This document shows, piece after piece, positions 48,259 through 58,552 of a stretch of 64,000 nt of DNA. Every line of letters starts with the position of its first letter. Within the stretch, counting starts at the first letter, position 1. Both the position numbers and the translations under genes were made by a program. The stretch is taken from positions 124,001-188,000 of the forward strand of contig NJFT01000051.1 in the NCBI GenBank assembly GCA_002221725.1, given 5' to 3'. This DNA is from Scedosporium boydii. Taxonomy: Eukaryota; Ascomycota; Sordariomycetes; Microascales; Microascaceae. The notes under the pieces were generated by a model. The model was not told the origin of the DNA. It did not search any database and saw nothing but the letters and a program-made list of their open reading frames with translations.

Positions 48259-49807
48259 GTCCCTCCATCACACTTACTGTTGCCAACCTCAACCTCAACC
48301 TCAACATCGACTCGTCCCTGAATGAAACCGCCACCATTTGACCACCAATGCAGCTTTGCAACGACGCCACCCAACGCATATTCCCTTGAACATTACGACG
48401 TAATTTCCCTCATTCGCCCACGTTTCCGCCCCGAGCCCTTTTCCAGCTCAACCCCCACGCCCTTAGCCTGGTCCAGGCCCAAGGAGAGGGTAACAACGCC
48501 CGCCGCCCTGATGATCCTTGTTAAGGGGAGCACGATAATCTCTTAGCCCTCATCCGTCCTCTCAATCCCGAGTCCGTTACAACTTCGCCGTGAAACCTCT
48601 TACGGGACACAGGTTCTTTTTCTCACCTGAACCCTACGCAGTCCGGTGACCCACCCCTCCTGTGAGAGAGGGAGGGGGCGAGAAAACTGACCGGGGATTT
48701 TTCATATCGCTCACTAATGGAAAATCCAAAAGCGCGACCCTGCAGCTTGGTGGCTGAGACCTGTTCCGGGTTCACCCCAGAAGCAGTCACCGCCAGACTG
48801 GAACGATGTCAGACTTCCCATCTTTCCTTGGGTCCTGGTAGATATCTAGGGTGCAGGGCCATCTGCGGGAGGAGAGGAGGGCTGGTCTTTCTCTTGCGAG
48901 GCGGCTTGGCAAGATGATTTTTGTCTCGCTCTTTTTCTTGTTCTTGAGTTTGCACTCGGTAAGTCCAGTTTGGTCTGAGAGAGCACAGTCTAACAATGTC
49001 ATGTTCTTGTAAAAGCAGGATTACCTGCGTACGTACCAGGTCACTCTCCCTCGGATGTAAATATCCGTAACATCTGTGCTGTAGTCGGGCCTAGCTAGAT
49101 ACCAGAAAGGGCTGTCAGCGCTGACTTTGGAGGCAAAGTGCCCGATATCTTGAGCGGGACAGCATCCCCTCCAAGCCGGCAACAATTGGGTCATCTACCC
49201 TGTAGCATTGATCTCGTCCCGATGTCACCATTACCCCACGCGCCCCTCGAGATGAGAATATAATCGCTCTCAATCCCGATGCCATTAGACCATATCTCCT
49301 GCAACTTTGCTCCGATTCCATTACACTAGTCCATGATGCAAACGAATCACTTTGCCTTTACAGATAATCATGCTGCAAGGCTTTTGTGGCTGGCATGGGG
49401 GCAGGGGTTTATACACACAATGGTAAGGGATGAAGGTTGATGGAGGCTACGATCGGGAGTCGGGTTCGAAGGGGTGCAGAATTGTAAGCTCCGGGACTAA
49501 AGCGAACAATGACTCTGGGATGGTCTTGTCCACGAATCACTTGTTTCATCACGTTGCGTGGCCACTCTGTTCACAAAAAGCTGAAGTTCAGTCACTCAAT
49601 TTTTCGAAGAGTCAATTGCGTCTCTTCGCGCAGAGACCTTGCCCCGTGTGGCATCTCTATTTTTCGCATGGAAAACGCGGATTCTGACTCGGACGAAATC
49701 AAACAGGCAACCAGAAACGCCCTTTTTTAATGCTCATTCAATTCCATGGCCCGTGTGTAAAGAGACTGATACCCCATTACCTATAAACATAGCTTTTTTT
49801 TTATGCT

Positions 49808-51000
49808 TTAGTGAGCAGCAGCGTGCGCCCGGCGGCGGTCACGCTCCTCAGCAATAGTAAGCTTGACACCCTTGCCCTTGGGGAGGGAGATCCAGGGCTT
49901 CTCGGTACCAATGACGAAAACGTTGCTCTCACGGGTAGCGAACGAGTTGTCGAGGGCATCCTTGAGGTGGACAATGTTGAAGCCTCCGTCGTGGCGCTCA
50001 CGGTGAGTGATGACACCAACACGACCCATGTTACGACCACCAGTAACCATAGCGAGAGCACCAGTGTCGAACTTGATGAACTCGGTGATCTTGCCGGTGG
50101 CGAGATCGATCTTGACGGTGTCGTTGACCTTGATGAGAGGATCAGGGAAGCGGATACTACGAGGCAGAATGAAACCGTTAGCAGACTGGGGGATAAAGGG
50201 CATGACATACAGCCGTCAAATAAAGCTCCAATCTTTGTATTCGTCGGGTGACTTCGAATCGACCAAAGCTTGATCCAACGGCTGAATGATGTCTGACAGA
50301 ACTCACGTCCTAGCATCGTGCGTGACCAAGAATGGGATTCCACCACGACCGAGCTGAACTCGCTTGACCTTGCCGAGCTTGTACTCGGCCTCCTCGGCCT
50401 GGATACGGTGGACGGCGAAGCGGCCCTTGGTATCGTAGATGAGGCGGAAGTTCTCGCCGGTCTTGTCGATGGTGATGACGTCCATGAAACCGGCGGGGTA
50501 GCTGATGTCGGTTCGGACCTTGTTGTCGACCTTGATGAGGCGCTGCATCACGATGGCCTTGGTCTCGCGGCTGAAAGCAGATATTCGTTAGTAAGTTCGT
50601 CCTATTTTTCCACGGCAAAAAACGTGGCGGAACGCACTAGTTGAGGGCATATCGGAGTCGGTTTCGGATGAAGATGATGAGAGGGAGGCACTCGCGGGCC
50701 TTGTGAGGACCAGCGCCGGCTTTCTATTGCAATTGTTAATTCTTTTCCTCTTCTGGAGAGCGAGACAATTTGAGATTCAACGAACAGGAGCGTAGGTTCC
50801 GCCGAGCTTGTCGAGCATCCAAGCGCTGGGAGCGCTCAGTCTCTTCTGGTGCTTCTTGCTACGAGATAGTTAGCACGAGGTTCAAAGGCGCCATTGCGAC
50901 GCATCTCCGCGACGAAGAGCGAATCTCAAGGCCGAAAGGTATGATATATCGAGACGAGACGGTGTAACAAGGCGGCGTCGACTTACATTCCACGGGCCAT
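49808..51000 (-). CDS. RPS4: 40S ribosomal protein S4 (eS4)
   Basis: Five exons on the minus strand, 50987-51000 (14 nt), 50786-50858, 50638-50723, 50307-50570 and 49808-50156, give 261 aa, the usual eS4 length. It is a component of the small ribosomal subunit body. The start MARGIKKHQKRL is typical, with the ATG on a tiny first exon ending in a GTAAGT donor. [20 protein letters not shown] and [13 protein letters not shown] are signature stretches, and [19 protein letters not shown] lies in the KOW/C-terminal part. The third intron is preceded by a CCT|GTTCGT-type donor (exon 2), like that in the CoA ligase gene. The four introns and a T-rich leader are usual for fungal ribosomal protein genes. 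Identification is certain. Confidence 0.97.
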
Positions 51001-51655
51001 TTTGACTGCTGGGCGTTGGTGATGGGGTTAGTAGATCTGAAGTTTCGTGGTGAATTGAGATCTTGAAGTTCTTTTTTTTGTGTGGTTATTTTTTTGGTTG
51101 GTGGGGTTTCTGATGTTTGCGAATCACGTGAGAGAATTTAGACAAATCCGCCGCAAAGCTCGACTGGTACAATTGTAGGGTTGATAAATTTCTTGATTAC
51201 TAAGCGGCCTATTCTGTTCAAGCTGTTGGCGACCTGTAATTTGTATGTACCTGTGCTTGGGAAGCTGGATCAACCTCAGATGTTTATTCGCGTTCACAGG
51301 GGTTGTACAAGTTCTGCTTCGTTCCTGATGATTCATCGCTTATGGCATTTCCTGTCATGTCTCTACGCTGCCCAAGGAAAAGGAAAACGCCTTTCAAACA
51401 TTGCGCGGATCTCTCTACTTAGAGCGAGGCGTTCAGGAGCCAGCGAAGATGACCATGATGCTAATCCTACAACATCGAGAAGCACATGCTTCCCACTCAA
51501 TCGATCCTCGAATTTGCCGACTATTAGCCTACTGTCGTCTCCATACGACTTAGGCATAACTATATTAAGGTAGTACACCGTTGACCCGCTCAACTCTGAG
51601 GTCCCACATTATTACAATCACGAAGGACCGATACACCACTTACACCTCAGTCACG
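51001..51655. other. Divergent intergenic region containing a duplicated fragment
   Basis: About 650 bp between RPS4 (-) and the broken nuclease (+). The RPS4 side has T-rich tracts (51070-51098). From about 51299 to 51500 it resembles the 3' end of the double-Myb gene at 52566-52795 in the same orientation. No intact gene. Confidence 0.55.
51299..51500 (-). pseudogene. Diverged fragment duplicating the 3' end of the double-Myb gene
   Basis: This stretch matches 52566-52795 in the same orientation. GTTCCTGATGATTCATCGCT pairs with a near-identical segment at about 52589, and AACATTGCGCGGATCTCTCT with one at 52692. Translated on the minus strand it gives SGKHVLLDVVGLASWSSSLA, compared with SGKQALLGAGLPSRSSSPAA at the C-terminus of the double-Myb protein. 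Differences are mostly substitutions with a few gaps, about three quarters identity by eye. It is a decayed partial copy (last codons plus 3' UTR), not an expressed gene. Confidence 0.7.
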
Positions 51656-52453
51656 ATGGCTTCAACTTCCCCGTTTGCCGACCTACCTCCAATTAAGATT
51701 GGGAAGGGTGGCGGGATTGGACGCCTGAAGGCGATTTTAGGCATAACACCAAACTCTGGACTTCTCTCCTCCCTGGACGTCGTGATTATTTCGATCGATC
51801 TAGAATTGCCAGGACAAGACCGACGGGACATGCACAAGTTCAAGATCCGGCCTTACATCGAAGAATGCGGCATTGCTATTCTTGATACACGAGATTTGAA
51901 AGACTCCAGCCCGAGCAAGAGTCTCAACGAACTTATTACGACTCGGGAATTCTCTACTAAATACCCCGTCAAGGCGAAGAGATTGATACCCGGCCGGCGA
52001 TGCATATTTGCCCAGACGAATCGCATCGGCCAGGACCAGTTCCGCTCCGTTATCACTAGAGCTCTCCAGATCAAGGACCCAGACTCACCGTCCACTGGCC
52101 GCCACGCTCGTCCTCGCAACATCGTCCTTGTAGGTCATTCAGTGACAGACGACTTACGAATCATTTAGCTCCTGGGCGTCGACATATTCAGCGTTGCTCC
52201 CGTGGTAGCAGTTGTCGACACATTTAGAATGGCGCTATCAGTCTTCGGGCATAATGCGACCCGACAAGGTTACCGGGGACCGCTCACAAGTTTTTCATGA
52301 GGAAGTGTTCTGACGGGTCTTGGGCGTCCACACGACGAGCTCTACCTTCACAATGCTGGGAACGATGCTACATATACGCTGGTTGCTATGATCAAGCTAG
52401 TTGTAAAAGGTAGTAGTAGTATGAACAGAGGAGGCGAATCTTGGGCGCCTTGA
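51656..52453 (+). pseudogene. DEDDh exonuclease-fold (Gfd2/YDR514C-like) gene broken by two in-frame stops
   Basis: One frame runs from ATG 51656 to TGA 52453 (266 codons), interrupted only by TAG at 52166-52168 and TGA at 52298-52300. Family landmarks sit on both sides of the stops in that frame: IISIDLELPGQ (Asp-x-Glu, motif I), VLVGHSVTDDLR (motif II), and after the stops LLGVDIFSVAPVVAVVDT and LHNAGNDATYTL (His-x4-Asp, motif III). These are the RNase H-like DEDDh residues of the Gfd2/YDR514C C-terminal domain found in many fungi. No frameshift is needed. CAG>TAG and CGA>TGA would each be one C-to-T change. No intron I can draw removes the stops without deleting conserved motifs. It is probably a young pseudogene or a strain-specific null. 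Confidence 0.8.
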
Positions 52454-52565
52454 GAATCTGATATTCACGGACGCGACGCCAAAGGCTGATGACAATGGCG
52501 ACCAGCAAGAAGAGCCGCCGCCATGAGATCTTCAGAATCCATATTTACAGAAGCATACCTATTTT

Positions 52566-52795
52566 GGGGTTGTGCAGGTTTTGCTTCATTCCTGATGATT
52601 CATCACTAATGGTTTCAAGCAATTTGCCGCATAGTATTCTCCTACCATATCTCTATGCTACTCAAGCAGAAGAAAAAAAAAAAAAGCTTACAAACATTGC
52701 GCAGATCTCTCTACTCATAAGCGAGGCCTCCAGCAGCCGGTGAAGATGATCGTGATGGTAGCCCGGCGCCGAGGAGCGCCTGCTTCCCGCTTGGC
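52566..52795. repeat. Direct-repeat partner of 51299-51500 (3' end of the double-Myb gene)
   Basis: Covers the last codons and 3' flank of the minus-strand double-Myb gene. It is the better-preserved member of a direct repeat pair that brackets the broken nuclease; the other copy is at 51299-51500. It carries an A13 run (52673-52685) absent from the other copy. Confidence 0.7.
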
Positions 52796-54378
52796 CGCAA
52801 ATCTGATGTGTTATCGACAAGAAATCGGGATATATCCATCTCCCCAATGTTGGCCGTTGTTGGGACAACTGATATCAGCTCGGGCAGTTCAGGACCCTGA
52901 ACTGGACCGCCCCATTTCAGCATCTCATCCCGTGAGCTCGGCCGATTGAGCTGAGTGTCCACAGGACCAGAGGAAACCTTGGTCAAAGAGTTCTCTATCG
53001 TCATATTTACCGACGGCTCCAGCAATTCATTTCCAGGGTTGGAGTCCTTAATCTGGAATAGGCCCTTCTCGATTCGTTGGTAAACATTCGGATACTTGTT
53101 GCGGACCCTGTCTCTCAAGTCCGTAGGTTGTCGGCTGGATAAACCAAACCGAGGGTCCCGTTGTATCTTGGTCCATGCCGGTCCGTAAATATCCAGGCCT
53201 TCGAGAATCTCTTTATCATCCTGCTCTGTGAACGGCCTCCGCTCTCTGCGACGTGAACGTTTGAATGGTCCGTGGATCCCTAGCTCCGCCAAATCCTCCA
53301 GTTTCTTGCGGTGAGCTCGGCTTTTCTTTTTCTTTAGAGGCACATCACTCGCCGACTCGCCCGCAGATGCCTGTGGTTCTGCCTCCTCCTCCTCCTCCGT
53401 ATTGATCAAGATATTTTCGGACAGAAGACCGGTCTTAGCCTTTGATTTGGTTGGGTTGGCGGGCCTAGGGTTCCGTGTTGAAGAAGAGGATTTTCCAGGT
53501 GGCTTGGGCCTTGTCGGAAGGTTTGTGCGAAGCTCATCAGGACAGCATGTCCGGAATCGATCCTTTAAATCACCGGCGGTGCGATCATTGAAATTGAAAT
53601 CAGGGTCCTCCAAAATCGTAGTCCACTTGCCAACCCCATGCCGATTCACGCCCAGAAGAAGATCTTTAGTCTCCGATTCCGTCCATTTCCTGCGGGGCTT
53701 CGTCGATCGCCTCCTGGTCTTCACACCTAGAGGTTTCGTTGGATCACGAAATCCCGTGGCTGCATTACGATCCTCGTTGACATTCGTAAACTCTCGAAGC
53801 AGGTTGAGGTTCAAGTCATTATCATTGAAGGAGTTCGACGAAATGGGCGGGAATAAAGCCGCATCTGGAGGCGGCTCAAGTAACCCGTTGATAATGGGGG
53901 GCATAACCTGCTGCTGGGTGGCCTTCTGCTTCTTCACAGGTTGGGGCAGTTGGACAAAGTCATCCTTGACTGCGATTGCTCGGTGCCTCTTCTTTGTAGA
54001 TAATTCATCAGATCCATCTACGCCGTCTCCAAGTACCTTGCCTAGAGGACCCGACGAACCCGGTGCCGATGCCCCCCCAAGAAGGAGGCGAAGCGAGTGG
54101 GACGCAGCCCCAACGCCAACCCCACGATCCAAGATGGTGTATCTCGAATCCGCCCTCCCGATCCTCAGATTGGTGCTGTCATCAAGGAGGTAAGGGGGAA
54201 GCATAGAATTCATAGAATTTTTATCGGCTTGGATATTCGCATCGGGTTCGAGAGGAGGCAGTCGATCGGGATGCCTAGAGGTACCGGATGACTGGAGCGG
54301 CGGCAGGTCCGTGGAGGGGAGATTAGGTGTCGTGGCATCGTTGAGGAGGTGAATGAGGCGCGGTTCTATCGTGGCCAT
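52711..54378 (-). CDS. Double-Myb telobox DNA-binding protein (Teb1/Tay1-like)
   Basis: A single exon of 555 aa. It has two Myb/SANT-like domains, each ending in a telobox-type helix. Myb1 is at about 229-280, RKWTESETKDLLLGVNRHG to AGDLKDRFRT. Myb2 is at about 381-430, RPFTEQDDKEILEGLDIYG to PTDLRDRVRNKYP. Tandem Myb domains with this VDLKDK(W/F)R-like signature occur in fungal Teb1 (S. pombe) and Tay1 (Yarrowia), which bind TTAGGG-like repeats at telomeres and some promoters. A Glu run (328-334) and a Lys/Arg-rich nuclear signal (349-360, KKKKSRAHRKK) lie between the domains. The N-terminal 200 residues look disordered. Whether it acts at telomeres or as a transcription factor here is unknown. 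Confidence 0.85.
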   Translation of the reverse strand: MATIEPRLIHLLNDATTPNLPSTDLPPLQSSGTSRHPDRLPPLEPDANIQADKNSMNSMLPPYLLDDSTNLRIGRADSRYTILDRGVGVGAASHSLRLLLGGASAPGSSGPLGKVLGDGVDGSDELSTKKRHRAIAVKDDFVQLPQPVKKQKATQQQVMPPIINGLLEPPPDAALFPPISSNSFNDNDLNLNLLREFTNVNEDRNAATGFRDPTKPLGVKTRRRSTKPRRKWTESETKDLLLGVNRHGVGKWTTILEDPDFNFNDRTAGDLKDRFRTCCPDELRTNLPTRPKPPGKSSSSTRNPRPANPTKSKAKTGLLSENILINTEEEEEAEPQASAGESASDVPLKKKKSRAHRKKLEDLAELGIHGPFKRSRRRERRPFTEQDDKEILEGLDIYGPAWTKIQRDPRFGLSSRQPTDLRDRVRNKYPNVYQRIEKGLFQIKDSNPGNELLEPSVNMTIENSLTKVSSGPVDTQLNRPSSRDEMLKWGGPVQGPELPELISVVPTTANIGEMDISRFLVDNTSDLRPSGKQALLGAGLPSRSSSPAAGGLAYE

Positions 54379-54976
54379 TGTGCTATCCTGGCATCAAAGC
54401 TGCACTCTCCTTTAGTCTGGTTGAGGGAAGGCCCATAGTCCGAGGCCAGAAATCTTCCAACAGTTCGATTCGACAGTAGCGATCTGTGGAGGGACGAGCA
54501 CCCGTAAGCTCAAAAGAAAGCGACATAAATGTGATACTTGGAAGGGATGATGGCAAGGCTAAGGCGAGTAGATATCGGAGGGTTCCTTTCACATGGTATC
54601 GACGGAAGGCTGGAAGAGTTAAGACTGATGGTGGAGAAGAGCAAGCTGGATATAAATCGACTCCTGGACGCTGCCGAAGCTACAAATACTATGACGGGAC
54701 GTGGAGGTGAACCCCGCCAAAAATGAATCGAGTTTCACGTGATATGGACTCCCACACTGAATCCTGGGAACTTTGAAAGGTGCGCCACTGCCAACTGGTA
54801 CCAGACCCGGGCTATCCGAATGCAGGCCCAGCTCGTCAACAAATCGGAATGGGGGATCTAGTTTAGCTGTAACACTCTGCGTCTTGATCTTCGAGGTAGT
54901 TGAGAAGGATTTCGAGAAAAACATCAAAGGATAAGAAAGCATTGAAAGAAAGAAACGGGAAAATAAAAACAAAAAT
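54379..54976. promoter_or_regulatory. Divergent promoter (double-Myb gene / DUF7704-like gene)
   Basis: About 600 bp between two start codons read outward. No family-recognisable frame; the open frame 54619-55089 (-) is antisense to exon 1 of the next gene. Presumed shared upstream region. Confidence 0.45.
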
Positions 54977-55597
54977 ATGGCATCGGCACTTCCCCCGTTC
55001 CCGAGGATTGTCTTCACGATCCTCGAGCCCATCTCCTTGTAAGACAACTCGAAAGGAGTCGTTACTGATCTAGACTCTTTTCTTTTCATGTTCCTCTGCC
55101 ACCCTCCTGAACTAACATCCCCCGATAGGATAGGCGGCTTCGTTGGCGCCGTTTACTCTCCCGACTGGTTCATTGAAGAGCAAATACCTAGCCCAGTCCC
55201 AATCACAACTTCTGCCAACAGTCGCCTCGTTGCTCTCCAGCTCGGTAACCTATATCTTCTCCTCTGCATGGTGGGGCTCGCGGTGCTTTCGACTACCACG
55301 GAGATTAAAGTTGTTCGAAACTACCTCATAGCTCTTTGGGTAGCAGATATTGGACACATTGCACTCACTTGGTATGCCCTGGGTAACCACTACTTCACAA
55401 ATGTGAGTAGGTGGAATGCCATGACATGGGGGAACATCGGGGCAACAGTATGACTCTCCCTCGCTCTCTTTAGCTTACCTGCTAACAGGTGCTGCTCAAT
55501 ACGAAAGGCCTTTTTGTTCTTAACTCGGACGGCCTACCTTCTTGGGGTTTTCGGGCCAGACAAGACAAGGAGAATTCCACCCAAAAAGGTCAGTTGA
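54977..55597 (+). CDS. Four-helix membrane protein, DUF7704-like
   Basis: Exons 54977-55038, 55129-55447 and 55508-55597 give 156 aa. The second intron uses GTATGA and an AAAG acceptor, chosen because it restores the hydrophobic fourth helix in phase 0. The alternative CAG acceptor 20 nt upstream would leave the frame wrong. The N-terminus MASALPPFPRIVFTILEPIS matches the fungal DUF7704 family. Hydrophobic segments: VFTILEPISLIGGFVGAVY, LVALQLGNLYLLLCMVGLAV, YLIALWVADIGHIALTWYAL and AFLFLTRTAYLLGVFG. The short C-terminus is basic (PDKTRRIPPKK), so it probably faces the cytosol. The function of the family is unknown. Confidence 0.78.
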
Positions 55598-56230
55598 CAC
55601 TACTTCATACTGGAAGGCTCTACGAAGGATCAATCGCTTTCGTAGATTTCTATAGAAGAGGAAGAGGTTTACAGGCTCTTTCAAAACCAGTCTCGATCGG
55701 GGGGTCCTGCACTGTCTACATTCCATTACTCTGATGATTCCCTCTTACTTCGTAAATGTAAGGCCGACAATGAAAGAGACAGGAACCCATCATCTTGAGG
55801 AATTGTTTTGTGTTTACAGAGTATTATGTTGCATGTCTATTATCTTGGATGTCTATTATGTTGCATGTCCAACCTCTATCTCAATTAGGCCTGCGCCGTT
55901 TCAGCTGGCTCCAGCTACCAGAGGGAGGAGCATCCCAGAACAATCACGTGACTTCCCTAACCCGAACCCGAAAGATTGAATTTCCTGATCCGTCTTCCTT
56001 AGGGTTCAGGTAAACAAAGCTTTCTCACCTCCTTACCTACGCCTTCTTTATCCATCTCACTCGACACAGCCATTTGATTGTTTCCATCAAATAGTGTGGG
56101 TGTGGAGGAGGACTGTATACAACTCACCTGGAACTGAATTCTGGTCTTCTGTGGTTTCTCCTTGTTACAGCAGAACTCAACGACATCATTTATACCCTCA
56201 ACAAAGCCACAGTTCTTTCTAGCCTGTCCT
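55598..56230. other. Intergenic region
   Basis: About 630 bp between two genes on the same strand. Contains 'atgttgcatgtc/ttggatgtctattatg' near-repeats (55825-55870). Otherwise nothing recognisable; it is presumably 3' UTR plus the promoter of the TRF-like gene. Confidence 0.45.
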
Positions 56231-58552
56231 ATGGCAACGGCGACACGATCTTCAAGGCGAGCTAATAGCTCTGCTAGATCTACGAGAAGTACACGAAAGA
56301 GGACTGCTGTAGTTGATGACAGCCAAGAATTGCCAGAGCCAGAGCAACAAGCCACAGTCCAAAAGCGACCTCGGCGCAAAAGAACAGCACCTTCCTCCAG
56401 CCAGGCAAATCAACCCTCGGAGATAAAGAGAGGCCCTCCTGCTCGGCGCGGGGCGAAGGCGCCATCCGAACCCAGGAGCATTGAGAGTGTTAAGTACAAT
56501 GTGGATGAGGACTCGGAGGCGGTTGGTTCTGACGGTCTCATAGAGCAAGGACTTGAACGTATGTATTACTTTAGAATCATATTTCCTCGAAGCATTGCTA
56601 ATCTGCCACTGCTCTAGAAGCCGTGGTTAGAGTTGCTGTCGGAGATGAAGAAGAGCTCCTCAACGCTGCGGTAATGACCGCGCTCCAGCAAAATCTTCTG
56701 GCCGCTGCCCGGGGTCTTAGGGATCACCTCGGGCTTGCCGACCGTTCTACTAGAACATGGGAGATATTGCTCGAGTCGTACCGACAAGCGCTAAACAACT
56801 GGAAAGTCCACTACATTATGCGCGAGTCTCTCTTCTTAGACAAGGATCTCGTTACTAGATCCCTCGACGATGCTACTGACAGGGATGCGCTTCTGAATGT
56901 GGTTTCTGCGACGAATTTGGTTATCCTCATGGACGCTCTGGTTACCGTGGGCGGCAACCAAGACTCCGACGATATCCTGAGCCTCCTTCAGATCCTGGAC
57001 AAGCAATTCCCTTGGTGTATAATGACACCTCAAAGCGTTCTCTCCCAGCGCTACCAGCAGTACAACACGTTTGATCGCGCCCTCGATATCCGCACGCAGC
57101 GCTGGATCTACGAGATTCTTGCCGAACGCTCTCTGGATGGCACTACCGCGCTAGAAATCGGCGCTGATGTCTTCCTAGCCTCGGCGCCGGGGGAGTCCCG
57201 AAAATTTGACACCCTCGACCTCGACGACGGCGAGCTTTTGCCCATCTTTGACGTCGACTTCTCCCAGGATCCGGACATGGAGGAAGAGGAAGACCAAAGA
57301 GAGGCTAGGAAAAAGGTTGCCGACCGAGTTGATGAGCTTTGGCAATGTATGCAAGGTGCCGAGGTCGACATCGATGATCTCCAGAGGACATTTCCAATCG
57401 ATAGGTTCTTCGACGATCTGTCGGAATGGGCGGACAATCTATTCCGTTCCGTGATTGACACGATTGAGAATGTGCCTGTCCGCGAGCTCCAGAATGAAGA
57501 ACTTGTCTCCTCAGCCGTAGAAGCGCAGATCCAGCAAGAGGCAGATGACCGCGCAGATCCTAGGTGCGTATCATGGCGTCATTCCCTCGATGTCCATCTT
57601 TACGGTTACACTAACCGTTATATCCATAGCACCCTTTACACCAGCCGAGCCTCGGTAGGCGCTCTTTTCTCAGTTTCTCGAGGTACCCGGGCTACTATTG
57701 GCGAAGCTAGCCGCTCTCGTGACCGGCACGTTTCAGTCGAGGCTCCAGCTGCCGCTATGCCTTCGAGGAAGAGAACCCGCACACAATACGAAAACGGGGA
57801 CAAAGACACGAGACTGCCAACGATCGACGACTACGATGAAGACTATGTGCCAGACGAAGTTCCCACAGAGGCGCCGGAGGAGCCGGAGGAGCTCCCGGCT
57901 CAATGTACCTACAAGACTCCCAAACGCAGGCCGCCACGGGCCAAGTCTTCGAGGGCTACAGAAGAGCCTCGCGAAGCCACAGGAAACCGATCGGCTTCTG
58001 CGTCAGAGATTCAGGCAGAGATCCGAGCAGCGGCTCCAGATGCTACAGGAAGACGGCCTCCGGAGCAGTCTATTGTTGTGAGAGCCGGCACCGAGCTTCT
58101 CGAAGATGTCCAACCTGCTGTCAGACAGCCTAGGAGGCGTATTTTCTGGACAAAGGAAGACACGGAGGCAGTGATCGAGCTCATTAGAGAGCACGGAAGT
58201 TACTGGGCGCACATGGAAGATAAGGCGAGGCGCGAGAAGTTGTTCGCGGTTCGGCGGACACAGCAACAGATTCGAGACAAGGCTCGGAACATCAAGGTTG
58301 ATATTCTTAGGTATGCTATCCGGCCACTGCCTTTTTCTCTCTGCCTTTTTCTACCCTCTCTTCTTCAGAATCGACTAACATTGTTTTTTCCCTTGCTTCA
58401 GAAATGACGGAGTTCTACCTAACAATTTCGACGCGGTTCTCCTCAGTGCGAAGGATCGGAATTTGCTCATCAAATGTGGGAAGAACCCTGACCGGAAGGA
58501 GGAAGACGTTGAAGACGACGGCAACCCTCTCAACACCGAGTGGGAGGACTAA
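56231..58552 (+). CDS. TRF/Taz1-like telomere-binding protein with C-terminal telobox Myb domain
   Basis: Exons 56231-56558, 56618-57563, 57630-58310 and 58402-58552 give 701 aa. The C-terminal Myb (about 593-652) runs from RRRIFWTKEDTEAVIELIRE to RTQQQIRDKARNIKVDILR. Its third helix resembles the telobox, and the following NDGVLPNNFDAVLLSAKDRN block is typical of filamentous-fungal TRF/Taz1 homologues. The central helical region (about 110-420, e.g. LLESYRQALNNWKVHYIM, FPIDRFFDDLSEWADNLFRS) would hold the TRF-homology dimerisation domain, although I cannot confirm that fold by eye. The first 110 residues are basic and Ser/Arg-rich. The third intron (57564-57629, 66 nt) has no stop, so retention would add 22 residues. 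Expected role: binding double-stranded telomere repeats. RNA processing of the 66-nt intron is uncertain. Confidence 0.8.

Larger units (their letters stand above)
42151..49807. other. 7.6 kb stretch without a recognisable gene
   Basis: This is by far the largest gap in the window. Open frames up to 237 codons (43076-43789, -) and 194 codons (46344-46928, +) exist but show no family, biased composition or convincing splicing. Composition appears near the window average rather than strongly AT-rich, so heavily mutated transposons are not obvious. It holds a 36-base poly(A) tract, a (CATCAG)n run near 45970 and copies of GTACTTCGTA-type words (48093, 48248). It may contain long non-coding RNA, a decayed gene or an extended regulatory region; I cannot tell which. 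Confidence 0.5.
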
